Origin: Candidatus Obscuribacterales bacterium
GTDB taxonomy: Bacteria; Cyanobacteriota; Vampirovibrionia; Obscuribacterales; Obscuribacteraceae
Reading direction: 5' to 3'
DNA length: 64,000 bases
NCBI GenBank assembly: GCA_021732025.1
Contig: JAKFVU010000036.1
Span: 1 to 64,000, forward strand
Part shown: positions 43,065 through 52,058 of the stretch, in pieces
Position numbering within the stretch: position 1 is the stretch's first letter
How the letters are laid out: every line of letters begins with the position of its first letter
Made by a program: the position numbers and the translations under genes
The notes under the pieces: model-generated
Told to the model about the DNA's origin: nothing
Databases searched by the model: none
What the model saw: the letters and a program-made list of their open reading frames with translations, nothing else

Positions 43065-44297
43065 ATGAATAAAATGCCATTACCTATTAATCAGTCTAAT
43101 CATTCTAATCAGGCGGCCGCCAGCAGCTCAACTCCATTAAAGCTTGCTCTGGTGAGCACCGGTCTCGGTCACATCAATCGCGGCTTTGAGATTTCTACCG
43201 CTCGTTGGTTTGATGCCTTGCAGCGCCACTCAACTCTAGATGTGCGTTTGTTCAGCGGCGGCGAGCACCCAGGCGCTAAGGCTTTGTGGAATTTTCCCAG
43301 GTCTAGTATTTGGACCAAGCCAATTCAATACATTCCTTTTATGTCAGAACAGCACCGCTGGGAATTTACCTACGGAGTTGAGCAAGTCAGTTTTTGGTCG
43401 GCTCTTAACTTCGAGCTCATCAATTGGAAGCCTGATGCAGTCTGGGTCAAGGATGTACCTTTGGCTCACATGCTGCTGGCCTCTCGTGTTGCTTTCAACC
43501 TCAAATTTAAGATCATTTTGGCCAACGGCGGTATGTTCAAACCCAAGACTTATGAGTGTTTTGACCTGACCCAACAGTTGCAGCACCAAGCCTTTGATGA
43601 AGCAATTGAGTATGGTATACCTGCTGAAAAGATGGAAATTTTGGGTAATTGTGTACCCGCTCCTTCTGCTGTGTTGGCTGATGAACGCGCTCTTGTGCGT
43701 CAGTCTCTCGGTCTTAGTGAATCTGACTATGTAATCGTTTGCGTGGCTGCCTGGAATAAATATCACAAGCGAATCGACTATTTACTCAATGAAGTAGCTA
43801 ATCTAACCGATCCTAATATCAAACTATTGCTCTGCGGTGCTCCTGAAGTTGATACTCATGAACTGCAAGAACAGGGCAAAGCTCTGCTTGGTGATCGTGT
43901 TCAATGGCTCACTGTTGAGCCTGAAAAAGTAGCGTCGATATTGCAGGCATCAGACGTTTTTGTTTTACCGAGTTTGCGTGAATCGTTCGGCAATGTACTT
44001 CTTGAAGCGGCTTTGTGTGGCTTGCCTGTAGTCACTCATCCCCATGACGGCGCGCAGTTTGTTATTGCCGACGATTTTTGGATGACTGATTTGACAGAGC
44101 CAGGCAGTCTGACTAGACGCCTTGGCTGGCTCAAAGATAATGCCGTTTCTATTGAAGGACATGTACAGCAGCTCAAAGACAGCGTCAATAAGCGCTTTAG
44201 TGAAGAATCTTTGGTGCGACAGTTTCAGCAAATGGTACGACGCACTGTTTACCGCAATCCATCACGCATTGCTGTGGGCGCCTCTCAATTAGATTGA
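43065..44297 (+). CDS. glycosyltransferase family 4 (GT-B)
   Basis: 410 residues with the GT-B fold. The N-terminal half contains LVSTGLGHINRGFEIST, an acceptor-side pattern; the C-terminal half the donor-site motif DVFVLPSLRESFGNVLLEAALCG with the E-x7-E pair, then PVVTH. No membrane segment, so cytoplasmic or peripheral. Begins two bases after the GH3 gene stop, hence one operon. Probably adds a sugar to the conjugate made by the preceding enzyme; the sugar is not inferable. Confidence 0.9.
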   Translation: MNKMPLPINQSNHSNQAAASSSTPLKLALVSTGLGHINRGFEISTARWFDALQRHSTLDVRLFSGGEHPGAKALWNFPRSSIWTKPIQYIPFMSEQHRWEFTYGVEQVSFWSALNFELINWKPDAVWVKDVPLAHMLLASRVAFNLKFKIILANGGMFKPKTYECFDLTQQLQHQAFDEAIEYGIPAEKMEILGNCVPAPSAVLADERALVRQSLGLSESDYVIVCVAAWNKYHKRIDYLLNEVANLTDPNIKLLLCGAPEVDTHELQEQGKALLGDRVQWLTVEPEKVASILQASDVFVLPSLRESFGNVLLEAALCGLPVVTHPHDGAQFVIADDFWMTDLTEPGSLTRRLGWLKDNAVSIEGHVQQLKDSVNKRFSEESLVRQFQQMVRRTVYRNPSRIAVGASQLD

Positions 44298-44376
44298 GAT
44301 TTGAGGTTTTGTCCGTGCTAGCATAGGCAGCGATAGTCTACCTACTTACCTATTTGCCGATGTAGCCGGAGTTGAA

Positions 44377-44784
44377 ATGGTTAAAGATTTCGTTGCCTTT
44401 CTCACCAAAACAAATGCCTTAGCTCTGGCCATAGGTGTGATTATTGGTGCTGCTACGCAAAAAGTTGTGACAGCTATTGTTGACGATCTCTTGATGCCAG
44501 TAGTGGGTTTAATCATGCCTGCAGGTGATTGGCGCGATGCTCAGATAGTACTGTCTCAATCGGCTCCCGATGCCGCTGGTAAGATCACTATTAATGCCCT
44601 TAAGTACGGTCACATCGTCGGTGCTCTAATCGATTTTGTCATCATTGCATTTGTGGTTTATGTAATTACCAAAATGCTCATGCCCAAAGAGCCGCCGGCT
44701 CCAGAAACCAAGCAATGTCCGCAATGTCTTGAAACGGTGATGATGGCGGCGACAAAATGTAAGGCTTGCACTTCAGCTATTTAG
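44377..44784 (+). CDS. mscL: large-conductance mechanosensitive channel with C-terminal zinc ribbon
   Basis: Pentameric channel that opens on membrane tension to release solutes. Seen: N-terminal helix MVKDFVAFLTKTNALALAIGVIIG (cut by length: residues 1-24), the pore-lining TM1 with AIGVIIGAATQKVV, VDDLLMPVVGL, an external loop, TM2 ALIDFVIIAFVVYVITKML. The C-terminal tail ends in CPQC and CKAC, a zinc-ribbon pair not present in E. coli MscL. ATG 44377 with GGAG. Follows GT4 by 79 bases. Confidence 0.92.
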   Translation: MVKDFVAFLTKTNALALAIGVIIGAATQKVVTAIVDDLLMPVVGLIMPAGDWRDAQIVLSQSAPDAAGKITINALKYGHIVGALIDFVIIAFVVYVITKMLMPKEPPAPETKQCPQCLETVMMAATKCKACTSAI

Positions 44785-44796
44785 GGCCTTGATCAG

Positions 44797-46221
44797 TTGT
44801 TAACCAAGAATCGTCTGGCAATTTTAATTGGTTTGCAAATTGCTATTTTTCTCTCTGCCTTAGATCAGACCGTTCTCAATGTCGCCATTCCTAAAATGGC
44901 TCAGGCACTGCATGGTTTTGATAAATCGGCCTGGATTATAACGGCCTATTTGCTTTCGTCTACTATTGCTACGCCTGTTTCTGGAAAACTCGCTGACATT
45001 TACAGCGCCAAGTCAGTTTTGATCTGGGCCACTTTCCTTTTTGGCTTGGCGTCGGGCCTTTGTGGTAGTGCTGGACTGATTGATCCTCTTTGGGGGCTAG
45101 ACGCAATCGATCAGCTAATACTGGCAAGGGCATTTCAAGGCATTGCAGGTGGTGCCATGATCGGTCTTTGCTTTATCTCTATAGGTGACTTGTTTCCTGT
45201 GGCAGAACGAGGCAAGTATCAAGGTTTCTTGGCTGCTGCCTTCATTGTCGCTGCTTTGATCGGTCCTGCTCTTGGCGGTTGGCTGACCGACAAAAATAGC
45301 TGGCGCGTCATTTTCTACCTGAATATTCCCCTCAGTTTGCTTGGCTGTCTTTTGTTTAAGCTCTCTTTCCCATTGTCTTTAAGACCTAGGGCTAAAGCCA
45401 TTATTGACTATAGTGGCATACTGTTTTTTGTGCTTTTTATTACGCCGATGATTTTAGCTGCCTCTGAGATTGGCAAATTGGGCACTCTCACTTTCATATC
45501 GTCCGGTGAGCTAGGTTTCTCTCTTCTGATGTTTTTAGCCTTTCTTTGGCGGCAGACGAAAGCCCCTGAACCGCTGATTCCTCTTAGTCTTTTTAAAGAT
45601 AAGCTGATTGCTATTTCGCTTGCTACAGTCTTTGTTACCGGCATTGGTTTGTTTGGTTCAATGCTTCTCTTGGCCATGATTTTGCAGCAAATGGTGCACA
45701 TGTCTGGTATCGATTCTGGACTTACTCTCACTCCTCTAATGATTGTGGTGGCGCTTGCCAGCATCGCTGGTGGCTTGATTGTGGCCAAAACTAAACGCTA
45801 CAAACTCTTGTGTATTGTGTCGTTAATACTGCTAGCAATAGGTACCGCCCTGCTGGCCTGGCACATTCAAGCAGGGCCGCTTAAAGTGGCCGATCTGTTG
45901 CTTGATGCCGCCATTGGTGGAATTGGCTTAGGCTTGCTTTTGCCAGTGCATACAATCTTGATACAGAATGTTGCTCCTCCAGAAAGCATGGGAGTCGCCA
46001 CTTCTATGACCCAATTTTTCCGTTCTTTGGGTGGAACCATTGGTACTGGTCTAATGAGTGCTGTTATGCTTAGTCTGGTTCGACAGGGAACGTTACAGCA
46101 GGCCATTGTTCAAGCTCTGGTGTTGTACATTGTTACTGTTGCTTTAGCGGTTATCCTTAGCTTCTTTTTGCCGCTGGTGTCACTGGTTCGAGCATCTAAA
46201 ACAAAAGTTGAATCAAGGTAA
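44797..46221 (+). CDS. MFS transporter, DHA2 (EmrB/QacA) family
   Basis: 474 residues with about 14 hydrophobic segments, the DHA2 number. Seen: TM1 motif LDQTVLNVAIPK, motif A region GKLADIYSAKSV in loop 2-3, motif C-like LGGWLTD in TM5 end. Proton-driven export of amphiphilic or toxic compounds is usual for the family. Start TTG 44797, twelve bases after the MscL stop, so it is in the same transcript. It could export a product of the adjacent lipid pathway; that is inference from position. Confidence 0.9.
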   Translation: MLTKNRLAILIGLQIAIFLSALDQTVLNVAIPKMAQALHGFDKSAWIITAYLLSSTIATPVSGKLADIYSAKSVLIWATFLFGLASGLCGSAGLIDPLWGLDAIDQLILARAFQGIAGGAMIGLCFISIGDLFPVAERGKYQGFLAAAFIVAALIGPALGGWLTDKNSWRVIFYLNIPLSLLGCLLFKLSFPLSLRPRAKAIIDYSGILFFVLFITPMILAASEIGKLGTLTFISSGELGFSLLMFLAFLWRQTKAPEPLIPLSLFKDKLIAISLATVFVTGIGLFGSMLLLAMILQQMVHMSGIDSGLTLTPLMIVVALASIAGGLIVAKTKRYKLLCIVSLILLAIGTALLAWHIQAGPLKVADLLLDAAIGGIGLGLLLPVHTILIQNVAPPESMGVATSMTQFFRSLGGTIGTGLMSAVMLSLVRQGTLQQAIVQALVLYIVTVALAVILSFFLPLVSLVRASKTKVESR

Positions 46222-46229
46222 AGTCAAGA

Positions 46230-47408
46230 GTGAAGCCTGTATACGGCACGAAGAGAGCTTTAGCAGCAGCAGCAGTGTTGCCTTTTGCGCTGTCGGTCAC
46301 CATTGGTATTACATCTGTTTGCCCTTCATTTGCCAGCTCTGTCTACATCAATCAATGTGATGTTGGTCAGCGTTTGATGATTCCGGTGCACTCTTGGAAC
46401 AATCCAGACATGCCTGTCAAGGGTGTGATAGTTGCCTTGCAGGGTCTTATTTTTAGCGGAAAAATGTTTGGCAATTTGGCCACACACTTTACCGAAAAAG
46501 GCTACATTGTCTACGCCAACGACATGCGCGGTTTTGGTGATTGGCGCAATGAGAACCATGGCTTCGCTGGCGATAGTGGCGTGCACTTCGGCCAAAGTAA
46601 AGATGATTTGACCAGCATTCTCAAGGCTCTGCGCAAAAAGTATCCTGACAAGCCAATCTTCTGCGTAGGTGAAAGCTTCGGCGCCAACATGGCCATTTGG
46701 GAAGCTTCAACTGAGCCATCATTAATGGATGGTTTCATTGCCTCTGGTGCAGTGTTTAGAACCCGTGTACATCCGCGGCCACTTTGGGTGAAGACTTTCT
46801 TTCAAGGTATCCACAACCCCGACAACAGTATTGATATCAAGCCTTACATGCAGCCCATATTGTCTGAAGACAAGAATATTGCTCTTGAGCTGATGAACAA
46901 TACTGAGACATCTAAAGAGATGAGTATCACCAATTTGATTAAGGCGGCAGTGACGAATAAGAATTCAGTCAAAGAAATTGCCAATATTCCTGAATCGATG
47001 CCAATACTGCTTATTGCGGGTGAAAAAGACCGCATTCAAAAAACCGATACTCTTGAATTGATGGTTCCTAAAATGGGGTCGAAACAAACCTCACTAATGG
47101 TTTTTCCCGACAAGGGCCACATGCTTTTGGAGTGCAAAAACATTGACCCTGAGGTTGGTAAGGCGATTGACAACTGGCTTGATCGCCAGCAAGAGCAGTT
47201 CGAGCTTAAAATTGCTGCGCGCAACACCACTGCCAGTTCTGCCGCCATATCTACGGTGGAAATAGGATCGAATTCAAATTCACTTTCAAGCAATCCTTCG
47301 TCGACAGCTTCATCCGGTATAGAATCTTCACTGCCGGTGATTACCCCGGCAGACGTTATGCCCGCCGACGCCTTCTCCAAAAGCGACGACTCGGTATCGT
47401 CTAACTAA
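46230..47408 (+). CDS. exported alpha/beta hydrolase (Hydrolase_4 / monoacylglycerol lipase-like)
   Basis: 392 residues. Signal peptide (FALSVTIGITSVCPSFASS), then an alpha/beta hydrolase: VIVALQGLIFSGKM, NDMRGFGDW, nucleophile elbow GESFGA near residue 150, acid in GEKDRIQ near 266, His in DKGHMLLE near 296. Followed by a long Ser-rich, probably disordered tail of about 65 residues. Likely a lipase or esterase acting outside the cytoplasmic membrane. GTG 46230, eight bases after the MFS gene, same operon. Confidence 0.85.
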   Translation: MKPVYGTKRALAAAAVLPFALSVTIGITSVCPSFASSVYINQCDVGQRLMIPVHSWNNPDMPVKGVIVALQGLIFSGKMFGNLATHFTEKGYIVYANDMRGFGDWRNENHGFAGDSGVHFGQSKDDLTSILKALRKKYPDKPIFCVGESFGANMAIWEASTEPSLMDGFIASGAVFRTRVHPRPLWVKTFFQGIHNPDNSIDIKPYMQPILSEDKNIALELMNNTETSKEMSITNLIKAAVTNKNSVKEIANIPESMPILLIAGEKDRIQKTDTLELMVPKMGSKQTSLMVFPDKGHMLLECKNIDPEVGKAIDNWLDRQQEQFELKIAARNTTASSAAISTVEIGSNSNSLSSNPSSTASSGIESSLPVITPADVMPADAFSKSDDSVSSN

Positions 47409-47474
47409 TCTGCTATTGTCTTGACGTCACCTCTTTAACTCTGTTTGAATTGATGACGGCAGAATGGGGGAAGA

Positions 47475-48293
47475 ATGGCTGTGACCTTAGGTTTGAGTCT
47501 TGCGCTGACAGTTTTAACAGTGCTAATTTCGATTGCTGGACTGCTTGTCTTTCGCAGGCTAGGCGTTAATGAAGATCTGAGAACACAGCATGAAATTACC
47601 GACCCATACTCACAGTTTGTCGGTATGTTGTTTGCTGTCTTGCTTGGGTTTATGGTGGCAGACGCCATGCAAAGATTTTCGTTGGCAAGGCAAACTGTAG
47701 AACAAGAAGCCTCGTCGCTCGCCAATGTTTATCGTCTGGCAGATGGCCTACCTGATTCCAAGCGTAGAAAAGTGCAGGATCTCTGCTTGGAATATGCCGA
47801 AGAAGTAATACAAGCCTGGCCAATGTTGGCTAAGAAAAAAACGGCCGCACAGACCTGGAACACTTACCGAGTTTTGTGGAAGGAGTGCACCTGTTATGAG
47901 CCGGTCACTGCTCGTCAGGTAAACGCTCAGGCAGCGATTCTTCCTTGTATGAGCACCTTGGGTGATTGCCGCCGTTTGCGAGTAGATGCCATGCATAATG
48001 GCATGTCGCCAATTTTATGGTGCATCCTCGCTGTTGGTGGTGTGGCCACTATCCTGTTTACATACTTCTTTAGCGCACCTAATATCTACGTGCAAATTGT
48101 TATGGTGGCAATTGTAAGCTTAGTTATTTGTTTGAACGTATTCTTATTAGCGACTTTCGACGACCCGTTTTCAGGTGACGTTATGGTAATGCCAACTGCC
48201 TTTGAGACCCAAGTTAAACTGTTCAGGCAAGAGAAAGACAGTGCTTACAATCCGGCTACTGCAGCTCCAATCGAGCATGAAGGTCCTAACTAA
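47475..48293 (+). CDS. DUF4239 (bestrophin-like) membrane protein
   Basis: 272 residues. Seen: TM1 LALTVLTVLISIAGLLVF, TM2 in QFVGMLFAVLLGFMVADAM, a soluble helical middle with several Cys (ECTCYEPV; ILPCMSTLGDC), and two C-terminal TMs (LWCILAVGGVATILFTYFF; IVMVAIVSLVICLNVFLLA) followed by FDDPFSGD. This order matches DUF4239, related in outline to bestrophin channels; function is not established. ATG 47475 with GGGGGAAGA. A strong terminator follows. Confidence 0.8.
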   Translation: MAVTLGLSLALTVLTVLISIAGLLVFRRLGVNEDLRTQHEITDPYSQFVGMLFAVLLGFMVADAMQRFSLARQTVEQEASSLANVYRLADGLPDSKRRKVQDLCLEYAEEVIQAWPMLAKKKTAAQTWNTYRVLWKECTCYEPVTARQVNAQAAILPCMSTLGDCRRLRVDAMHNGMSPILWCILAVGGVATILFTYFFSAPNIYVQIVMVAIVSLVICLNVFLLATFDDPFSGDVMVMPTAFETQVKLFRQEKDSAYNPATAAPIEHEGPN

Positions 48294-48320
48294 GTTCTTG
48301 ACTTCGGTCGAAATGTAATT

Positions 48321-48346
48321 GAAAGGGCCCCAAACGGGGCCCTTTC
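48321..48346. terminator. strong GC-rich terminator hairpin
   Basis: Perfect 11-bp stem GAAAGGGCCCC/GGGGCCCTTTC with AAAC loop, followed by GCATTTG. Ends the plus-strand operon that starts at 41359. Confidence 0.75.
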
Positions 48347-48419
48347 GCATTTGATCAGTTGAAGCGAAATTCGCCTTACTCTATGGGTTTGGCTATTTCT
48401 CTCGTCAAGTTGGCTTTGT

Positions 48420-48854
48420 TTATTTGCCTTTGTCACCGGCTTCGCAACAAGTTGCACACTCAAGGCAAGATTTGATGCAGTCGGCCAGTTTGGGGTCGTT
48501 CATGTCTTTGCACATTTGGGCGCATTGCTTACAGATGTCACTGCATAGGGCCATTATTTTTGAACTATTGGCCGATTTGCGCGATTGAAATTCTGCTGAA
48601 GCTTTGCACGATGATATGCAATCTTCGAGTATCTGGATATTCTTTGCTTCGGTGTATTTTCCGCCTTGTTTCTTGAAGTAAGCCAGGGTTTTTTCGCATT
48701 CTTTTTGACAAGCGCTACAGTTCATCTCGCTGGCGCAGCAATCTTTAGCATGAGTTTTGGCAGCTTTGTCTCCAGCCATTGCTGGTGATATCATCAGTGG
48801 TGCCAGCGCAAAAAGGAAGGCGGCAGCAAATAACATCATAAATAGTTTTTTCAT
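48420..48854 (-). CDS. exported four-helix-bundle copper-storage-like protein (Csp/DUF326 type)
   Basis: 144 residues. Signal peptide (KKLFMMLFAAAFLFALAPLMISPAMA), then a small helical protein with about 17 cysteines, spaced as C-x3-C along helices: MNCSACQKECEKT, DCISSCKAS, CSDICKQCAQMC, CIKSCLECATCC. This is the pattern of Csp copper-storage proteins, whose thiols bind many Cu(I) ions inside the bundle; here it would act outside the cytoplasmic membrane like Csp1. ATG 48852-48854 with AAGGA; the upstream extension lacks one. Next upstream gene on the same strand is another exported Cys-rich protein. Confidence 0.85.
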   Translation of the reverse strand: MKKLFMMLFAAAFLFALAPLMISPAMAGDKAAKTHAKDCCASEMNCSACQKECEKTLAYFKKQGGKYTEAKNIQILEDCISSCKASAEFQSRKSANSSKIMALCSDICKQCAQMCKDMNDPKLADCIKSCLECATCCEAGDKGK

Positions 48855-48926
48855 GACAATGATCCTTGTATTGATATGTAAAAGCACTAGATCTGCCGTT
48901 TTTAGTCGAAACGGCTGGGGCGCTTT

Positions 48927-49343
48927 TTAAATCAAAAGTGATCGTTTGAGAATGTACAGTGGCCGTTGACTAGCCAGTGTTTGTTGAGAAAAAGCTTGTT
49001 GACCTAGGCCTTGTAGCTCAGGGCTGCTCGTGAGCCAGTCAGTGATAACTGGTCTGGCTGTGCCTTTAATTGGAATGAATTTGGCATTTTGGTTAGACTG
49101 CACGCTGCTTTCTAAGTTGCCAGGTTCAATTGGTGCTGCACTGCAACAGCATTCTTTTTCAACTTTGCAGCAATCCATGCTATTACTTGCGGAAATCTCG
49201 CTGGCAGCCATGCTACAAGCGTCTTTACTTGCTGTCAGAAGTTCGCTGGCCGGTAGCGCCAAGGCGCGCAGCGGTGCAATAGCCGTGAGAACGAAGGCTA
49301 GAATCAATAGATATAGGTTTTTATGTTTAAGCGAAATTTTCAC
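48927..49343 (-). CDS. exported small protein with dense Cys cluster, 138 aa
   Basis: No family recognised. Signal peptide (LYLLILAFVLTAIAPLRALA), then a region with SMDCCKVEKECCCSAAP near residues 55-70, then a Ser/Gln-rich tail. The Cys cluster together with the copper-storage-like gene 72 bases downstream suggests a shared metal-related role, a small exported metallothionein-like or sensor protein. That is inference. ATG 49341-49343 with AGAGG at a long distance. Confidence 0.6.
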   Translation of the reverse strand: MKISLKHKNLYLLILAFVLTAIAPLRALALPASELLTASKDACSMAASEISASNSMDCCKVEKECCCSAAPIEPGNLESSVQSNQNAKFIPIKGTARPVITDWLTSSPELQGLGQQAFSQQTLASQRPLYILKRSLLI

Positions 49344-49422
49344 TTGAACCTCTACCTTAACTATTTGATTGTACCCCCAGCAAAACCATATTGCTGAGAA
49401 ATCTACCTACTACAAGGAGAAT

Positions 49423-51069
49423 TTATTCGAGACTGTAGAGGCTCCACTTGCCATTTTTTGTCTTGGCAATCAGTTTAGGCTCACTGTCAAACCACTTAAG
49501 GCTTTCCATAACTTCGCGCGGCACAAGCAGCCAATGCGGCTTTTTGCCGCCCTCAAGATATTTTTTCGCTTCGTTTGGATCGCGCAAGGCTTCCACTCGG
49601 CGGTGCAAGAAATAAGAGAGTGATGGAGCTTCGACTACTACTGTGGCGATGTCGGCTTGAGCACCTTGAATTCGTTGGATAAGCTCCTCAAAAGGCTTTT
49701 GGCGCTCGTTATAGAAGGCGATATTGGCCATCGGAACAAGTAAGGCCGTCAATCCGACTGTGAGCCCGGTAAGAACTGCTAGGGCTTGCTCACGTTTGTT
49801 TCGCACAGCTAAGAACAAGTAATAGAGTGAGGCAATTAATGCACCAATTAAGACTGGTCGAGCCTCAACGAGAAAGAGCTTGACCCAGCCATGGCCAGAA
49901 TTGCCAGCAATGTAGGCACCAATTGTGGTGGCGCAGATAATGGCTGCACTTGTAACCAAAACTTTGCTAGGCTTTTCGCTGCCTATTTGGTCAGGCGTTT
50001 CAAAGTAGGCTAACAGTGCTGCTACCAGCACCGCTATGGGCGGTAGGCCTGGCAAAATATAAGTGGGAAGTTTAGTTTTGATAGCACTAAAAAGTACTAG
50101 AACAAACACAGCCCAGATGGCCATGAAGAAGAGATAGGCTGTGCGTTCGCTTAACTGCTCACGATTTTTGATTAGATTAACAACACTGGCTTTGTTCTCT
50201 GTAAACTTCATAAGAACGGCAATAGCAGCCAGTATAGTTAATAGGCTCCAGGGAAATAAGCCGCCCAAGGCAACAGGTATGTAGAACCAGAAGGGCTGTT
50301 GGTGATTGACCGTGCCTACCATTCTGCCAAAATTTTGAGTAATAAAGAAATCTCGGAAAAAGGCACCATCAGTACCAATTGTAGCCATCGTGTACCAGGG
50401 TAAATTGACAGCAGCAATTAAGGCCAAACCTAGAAAAGGCCGACAATCCAAGACCTTCCTCAAAATTGCCGAAGGTTTGTTTGTCAGTACTAGATAAAGG
50501 CCAAAAATCGCTCCGACAATAATTACTGCAATTGGCCCTTTGCAGAGAAAAGCCAAGGCTAGAGAAAAGTAAGCGGTTAGGCAAGCTGAAAGCTTCTTAG
50601 ACTTTTCGAAGTGAAAAAGTGCAAAAAGTGCCGTGGCCATTAACATTGATAAAGGCATATCGGTCAATGAAACGTGGCCAACAGCGCTCGCTAGAGGAAA
50701 AGCCATGAAGATTAAGGCTGCCACTATCGACTGCTTGCGACCGATATAAGGCAGAGAAAAGAAGTATGTGGCTAGGCCGAGTAAGACGCCGGTAAGGGCG
50801 CTCACAAGCCTTCCAGCGAAAGGATTTACACCAAGCAGGTGGTACGTGCCAGCGACAGACCAAAAATAGAGAATGGGCTTGTCTAGCCAAGGCTTGTAGT
50901 TTTGTAGAGGCAACAAATACTGATTGGTCTCGAACAGCTCGCGCCCAGATTCAATAAAGAAGCTATCTGTTGGGTCCAGCGGGCCGTAGCTGCCTAATGC
51001 TGGAAGGTAAAGCAGCAATCCAACTATCAAAATAAAAAGAGCTGTCAGTAGCGCTGGCTTCTTTTCCAT
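49423..51069 (-). CDS. GT39/ArnT-like membrane glycosyltransferase
   Basis: 548 residues with about 11-12 hydrophobic segments and the GT-C layout: the first external loop carries DPTDSFFIESGREL with the catalytic-type acidic residues, followed by NYKPWLDKPILYFW and a KGP motif (LAFLCKGPIA). Such enzymes take a sugar from a polyprenyl-phosphate donor and transfer it outside the membrane to lipid A, proteins or other acceptors. The acceptor is unknown. No ribosome site is visible before ATG 51067-51069, though the N-terminus is typical. Eighty bases upstream of the Cys-cluster gene on the same strand. Confidence 0.85.
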   Translation of the reverse strand: MEKKPALLTALFILIVGLLLYLPALGSYGPLDPTDSFFIESGRELFETNQYLLPLQNYKPWLDKPILYFWSVAGTYHLLGVNPFAGRLVSALTGVLLGLATYFFSLPYIGRKQSIVAALIFMAFPLASAVGHVSLTDMPLSMLMATALFALFHFEKSKKLSACLTAYFSLALAFLCKGPIAVIIVGAIFGLYLVLTNKPSAILRKVLDCRPFLGLALIAAVNLPWYTMATIGTDGAFFRDFFITQNFGRMVGTVNHQQPFWFYIPVALGGLFPWSLLTILAAIAVLMKFTENKASVVNLIKNREQLSERTAYLFFMAIWAVFVLVLFSAIKTKLPTYILPGLPPIAVLVAALLAYFETPDQIGSEKPSKVLVTSAAIICATTIGAYIAGNSGHGWVKLFLVEARPVLIGALIASLYYLFLAVRNKREQALAVLTGLTVGLTALLVPMANIAFYNERQKPFEELIQRIQGAQADIATVVVEAPSLSYFLHRRVEALRDPNEAKKYLEGGKKPHWLLVPREVMESLKWFDSEPKLIAKTKNGKWSLYSLE

Positions 51070-51224
51070 GGCGGGCGTGAATCCTTTGGCACACAGTCAT
51101 TTAGACTGAGAAATAGCCTATCAGCTTGGCTTTTGTTTTGTGAACATTTGGCACGTACCGATCTATTAAGGTTGCCTGTATGATCAGCTGGCTGCGCAAC
51201 GAGTGATGTATTAGGAGAAAGAAT

Positions 51225-51959
51225 CTGAGAGTAGGAATATTGATAATCGGTTCTTTGCTCTGGGATGACGGCCGAGAAGAGATGCGTAAGACGTGGAGAG
51301 CGGAGCGGCTTCTCGTCAATGAAGCGATTGATGTTGCTGCACCAATTCGCTATGGCAGAAAATCCAGCAGTCGCGGTGATACTTATACAATGGTGCTGTC
51401 GATGAAGGCGCAGCTTGGGCGCGCCAAGGTTATCCCCTGTCTTAAACCAATCAATAATTTCAATGATCTGATAGAAGAAGCGGTGCACCTGTGGCAGGCT
51501 GAATCACAGACGTCGAGCGATTCTGCAGTCTCTGCTTCTTGGGGCTGTGTTGGTTTGAAGCTTAGAGACGGTGTAGTTTGTCCAGATGATATTCTGACCA
51601 AATGGGCTCAGGTAGCCAAAGATAACCAAGCTCACTTCAATATTAGGCATGCCCATGATGAATTACCATTGCTAGACAATTCCGGCATGCTGCAAATTAC
51701 TTGGCCAACAAGAGCCGATGGAGAGCCGCTGACAGAGATTGATGCCATTTTGGTGTCAGTCAACCAACCTACTCTCACGGCAAAAAATGAATATGCCGAT
51801 CCATACGACATTGCTAGAGCTTGGCTAAAATGCCCTGAACACGACAATTATTTCTATAAGAATAGCGAGCACGGTATCAAGACATTTGAAGATGACGCTA
51901 TCTTGGAAGAAATTTGGCGAGCACATCATGGCGGCTGTGGCGGGCCCATTGTTTGCTAA
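51225..51959 (+). CDS. hypothetical protein, possible CTG start
   Basis: No functional family recognised. The N-terminus reads (M)RVGILIIGSLLWDDGREE, a first beta strand, and further on VAAPIRYGRKSS, TYTMVLSM, and a C-terminal HHGGCGG; the pattern looks like a compact alpha/beta enzyme or binding domain. TTG 51240 has AGGA only three bases before it. CTG 51225 has AGGAG seven bases before it and completes the first strand, so I use CTG. If CTG is not used the protein starts at 51240 with 239 residues. Codons are AT-richer than in the island that follows. Confidence 0.65.
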   Translation: MRVGILIIGSLLWDDGREEMRKTWRAERLLVNEAIDVAAPIRYGRKSSSRGDTYTMVLSMKAQLGRAKVIPCLKPINNFNDLIEEAVHLWQAESQTSSDSAVSASWGCVGLKLRDGVVCPDDILTKWAQVAKDNQAHFNIRHAHDELPLLDNSGMLQITWPTRADGEPLTEIDAILVSVNQPTLTAKNEYADPYDIARAWLKCPEHDNYFYKNSEHGIKTFEDDAILEEIWRAHHGGCGGPIVC

Positions 51960-51995
51960 CCGGGTTGATAATAGACTGGTCTACTAGTGGGTGGG

Positions 51996-52039
51996 TAAAA
52001 AAAGAGAGGGGAGAGATTCAAATCTCCAACACCCTCTCT
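51996..52039 (-). terminator. Rho-independent terminator (minus strand)
   Basis: AGAGAGGG (52003-52010) pairs with CCCTCTCT (52032-52039), with an inner GGAGATT/AATCTCC stem; on the minus strand a run of seven T follows. Terminates the FtsH-like gene. Confidence 0.85.
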
Positions 52040-52058
52040 TAAAGTCTAAATCCTAGTT

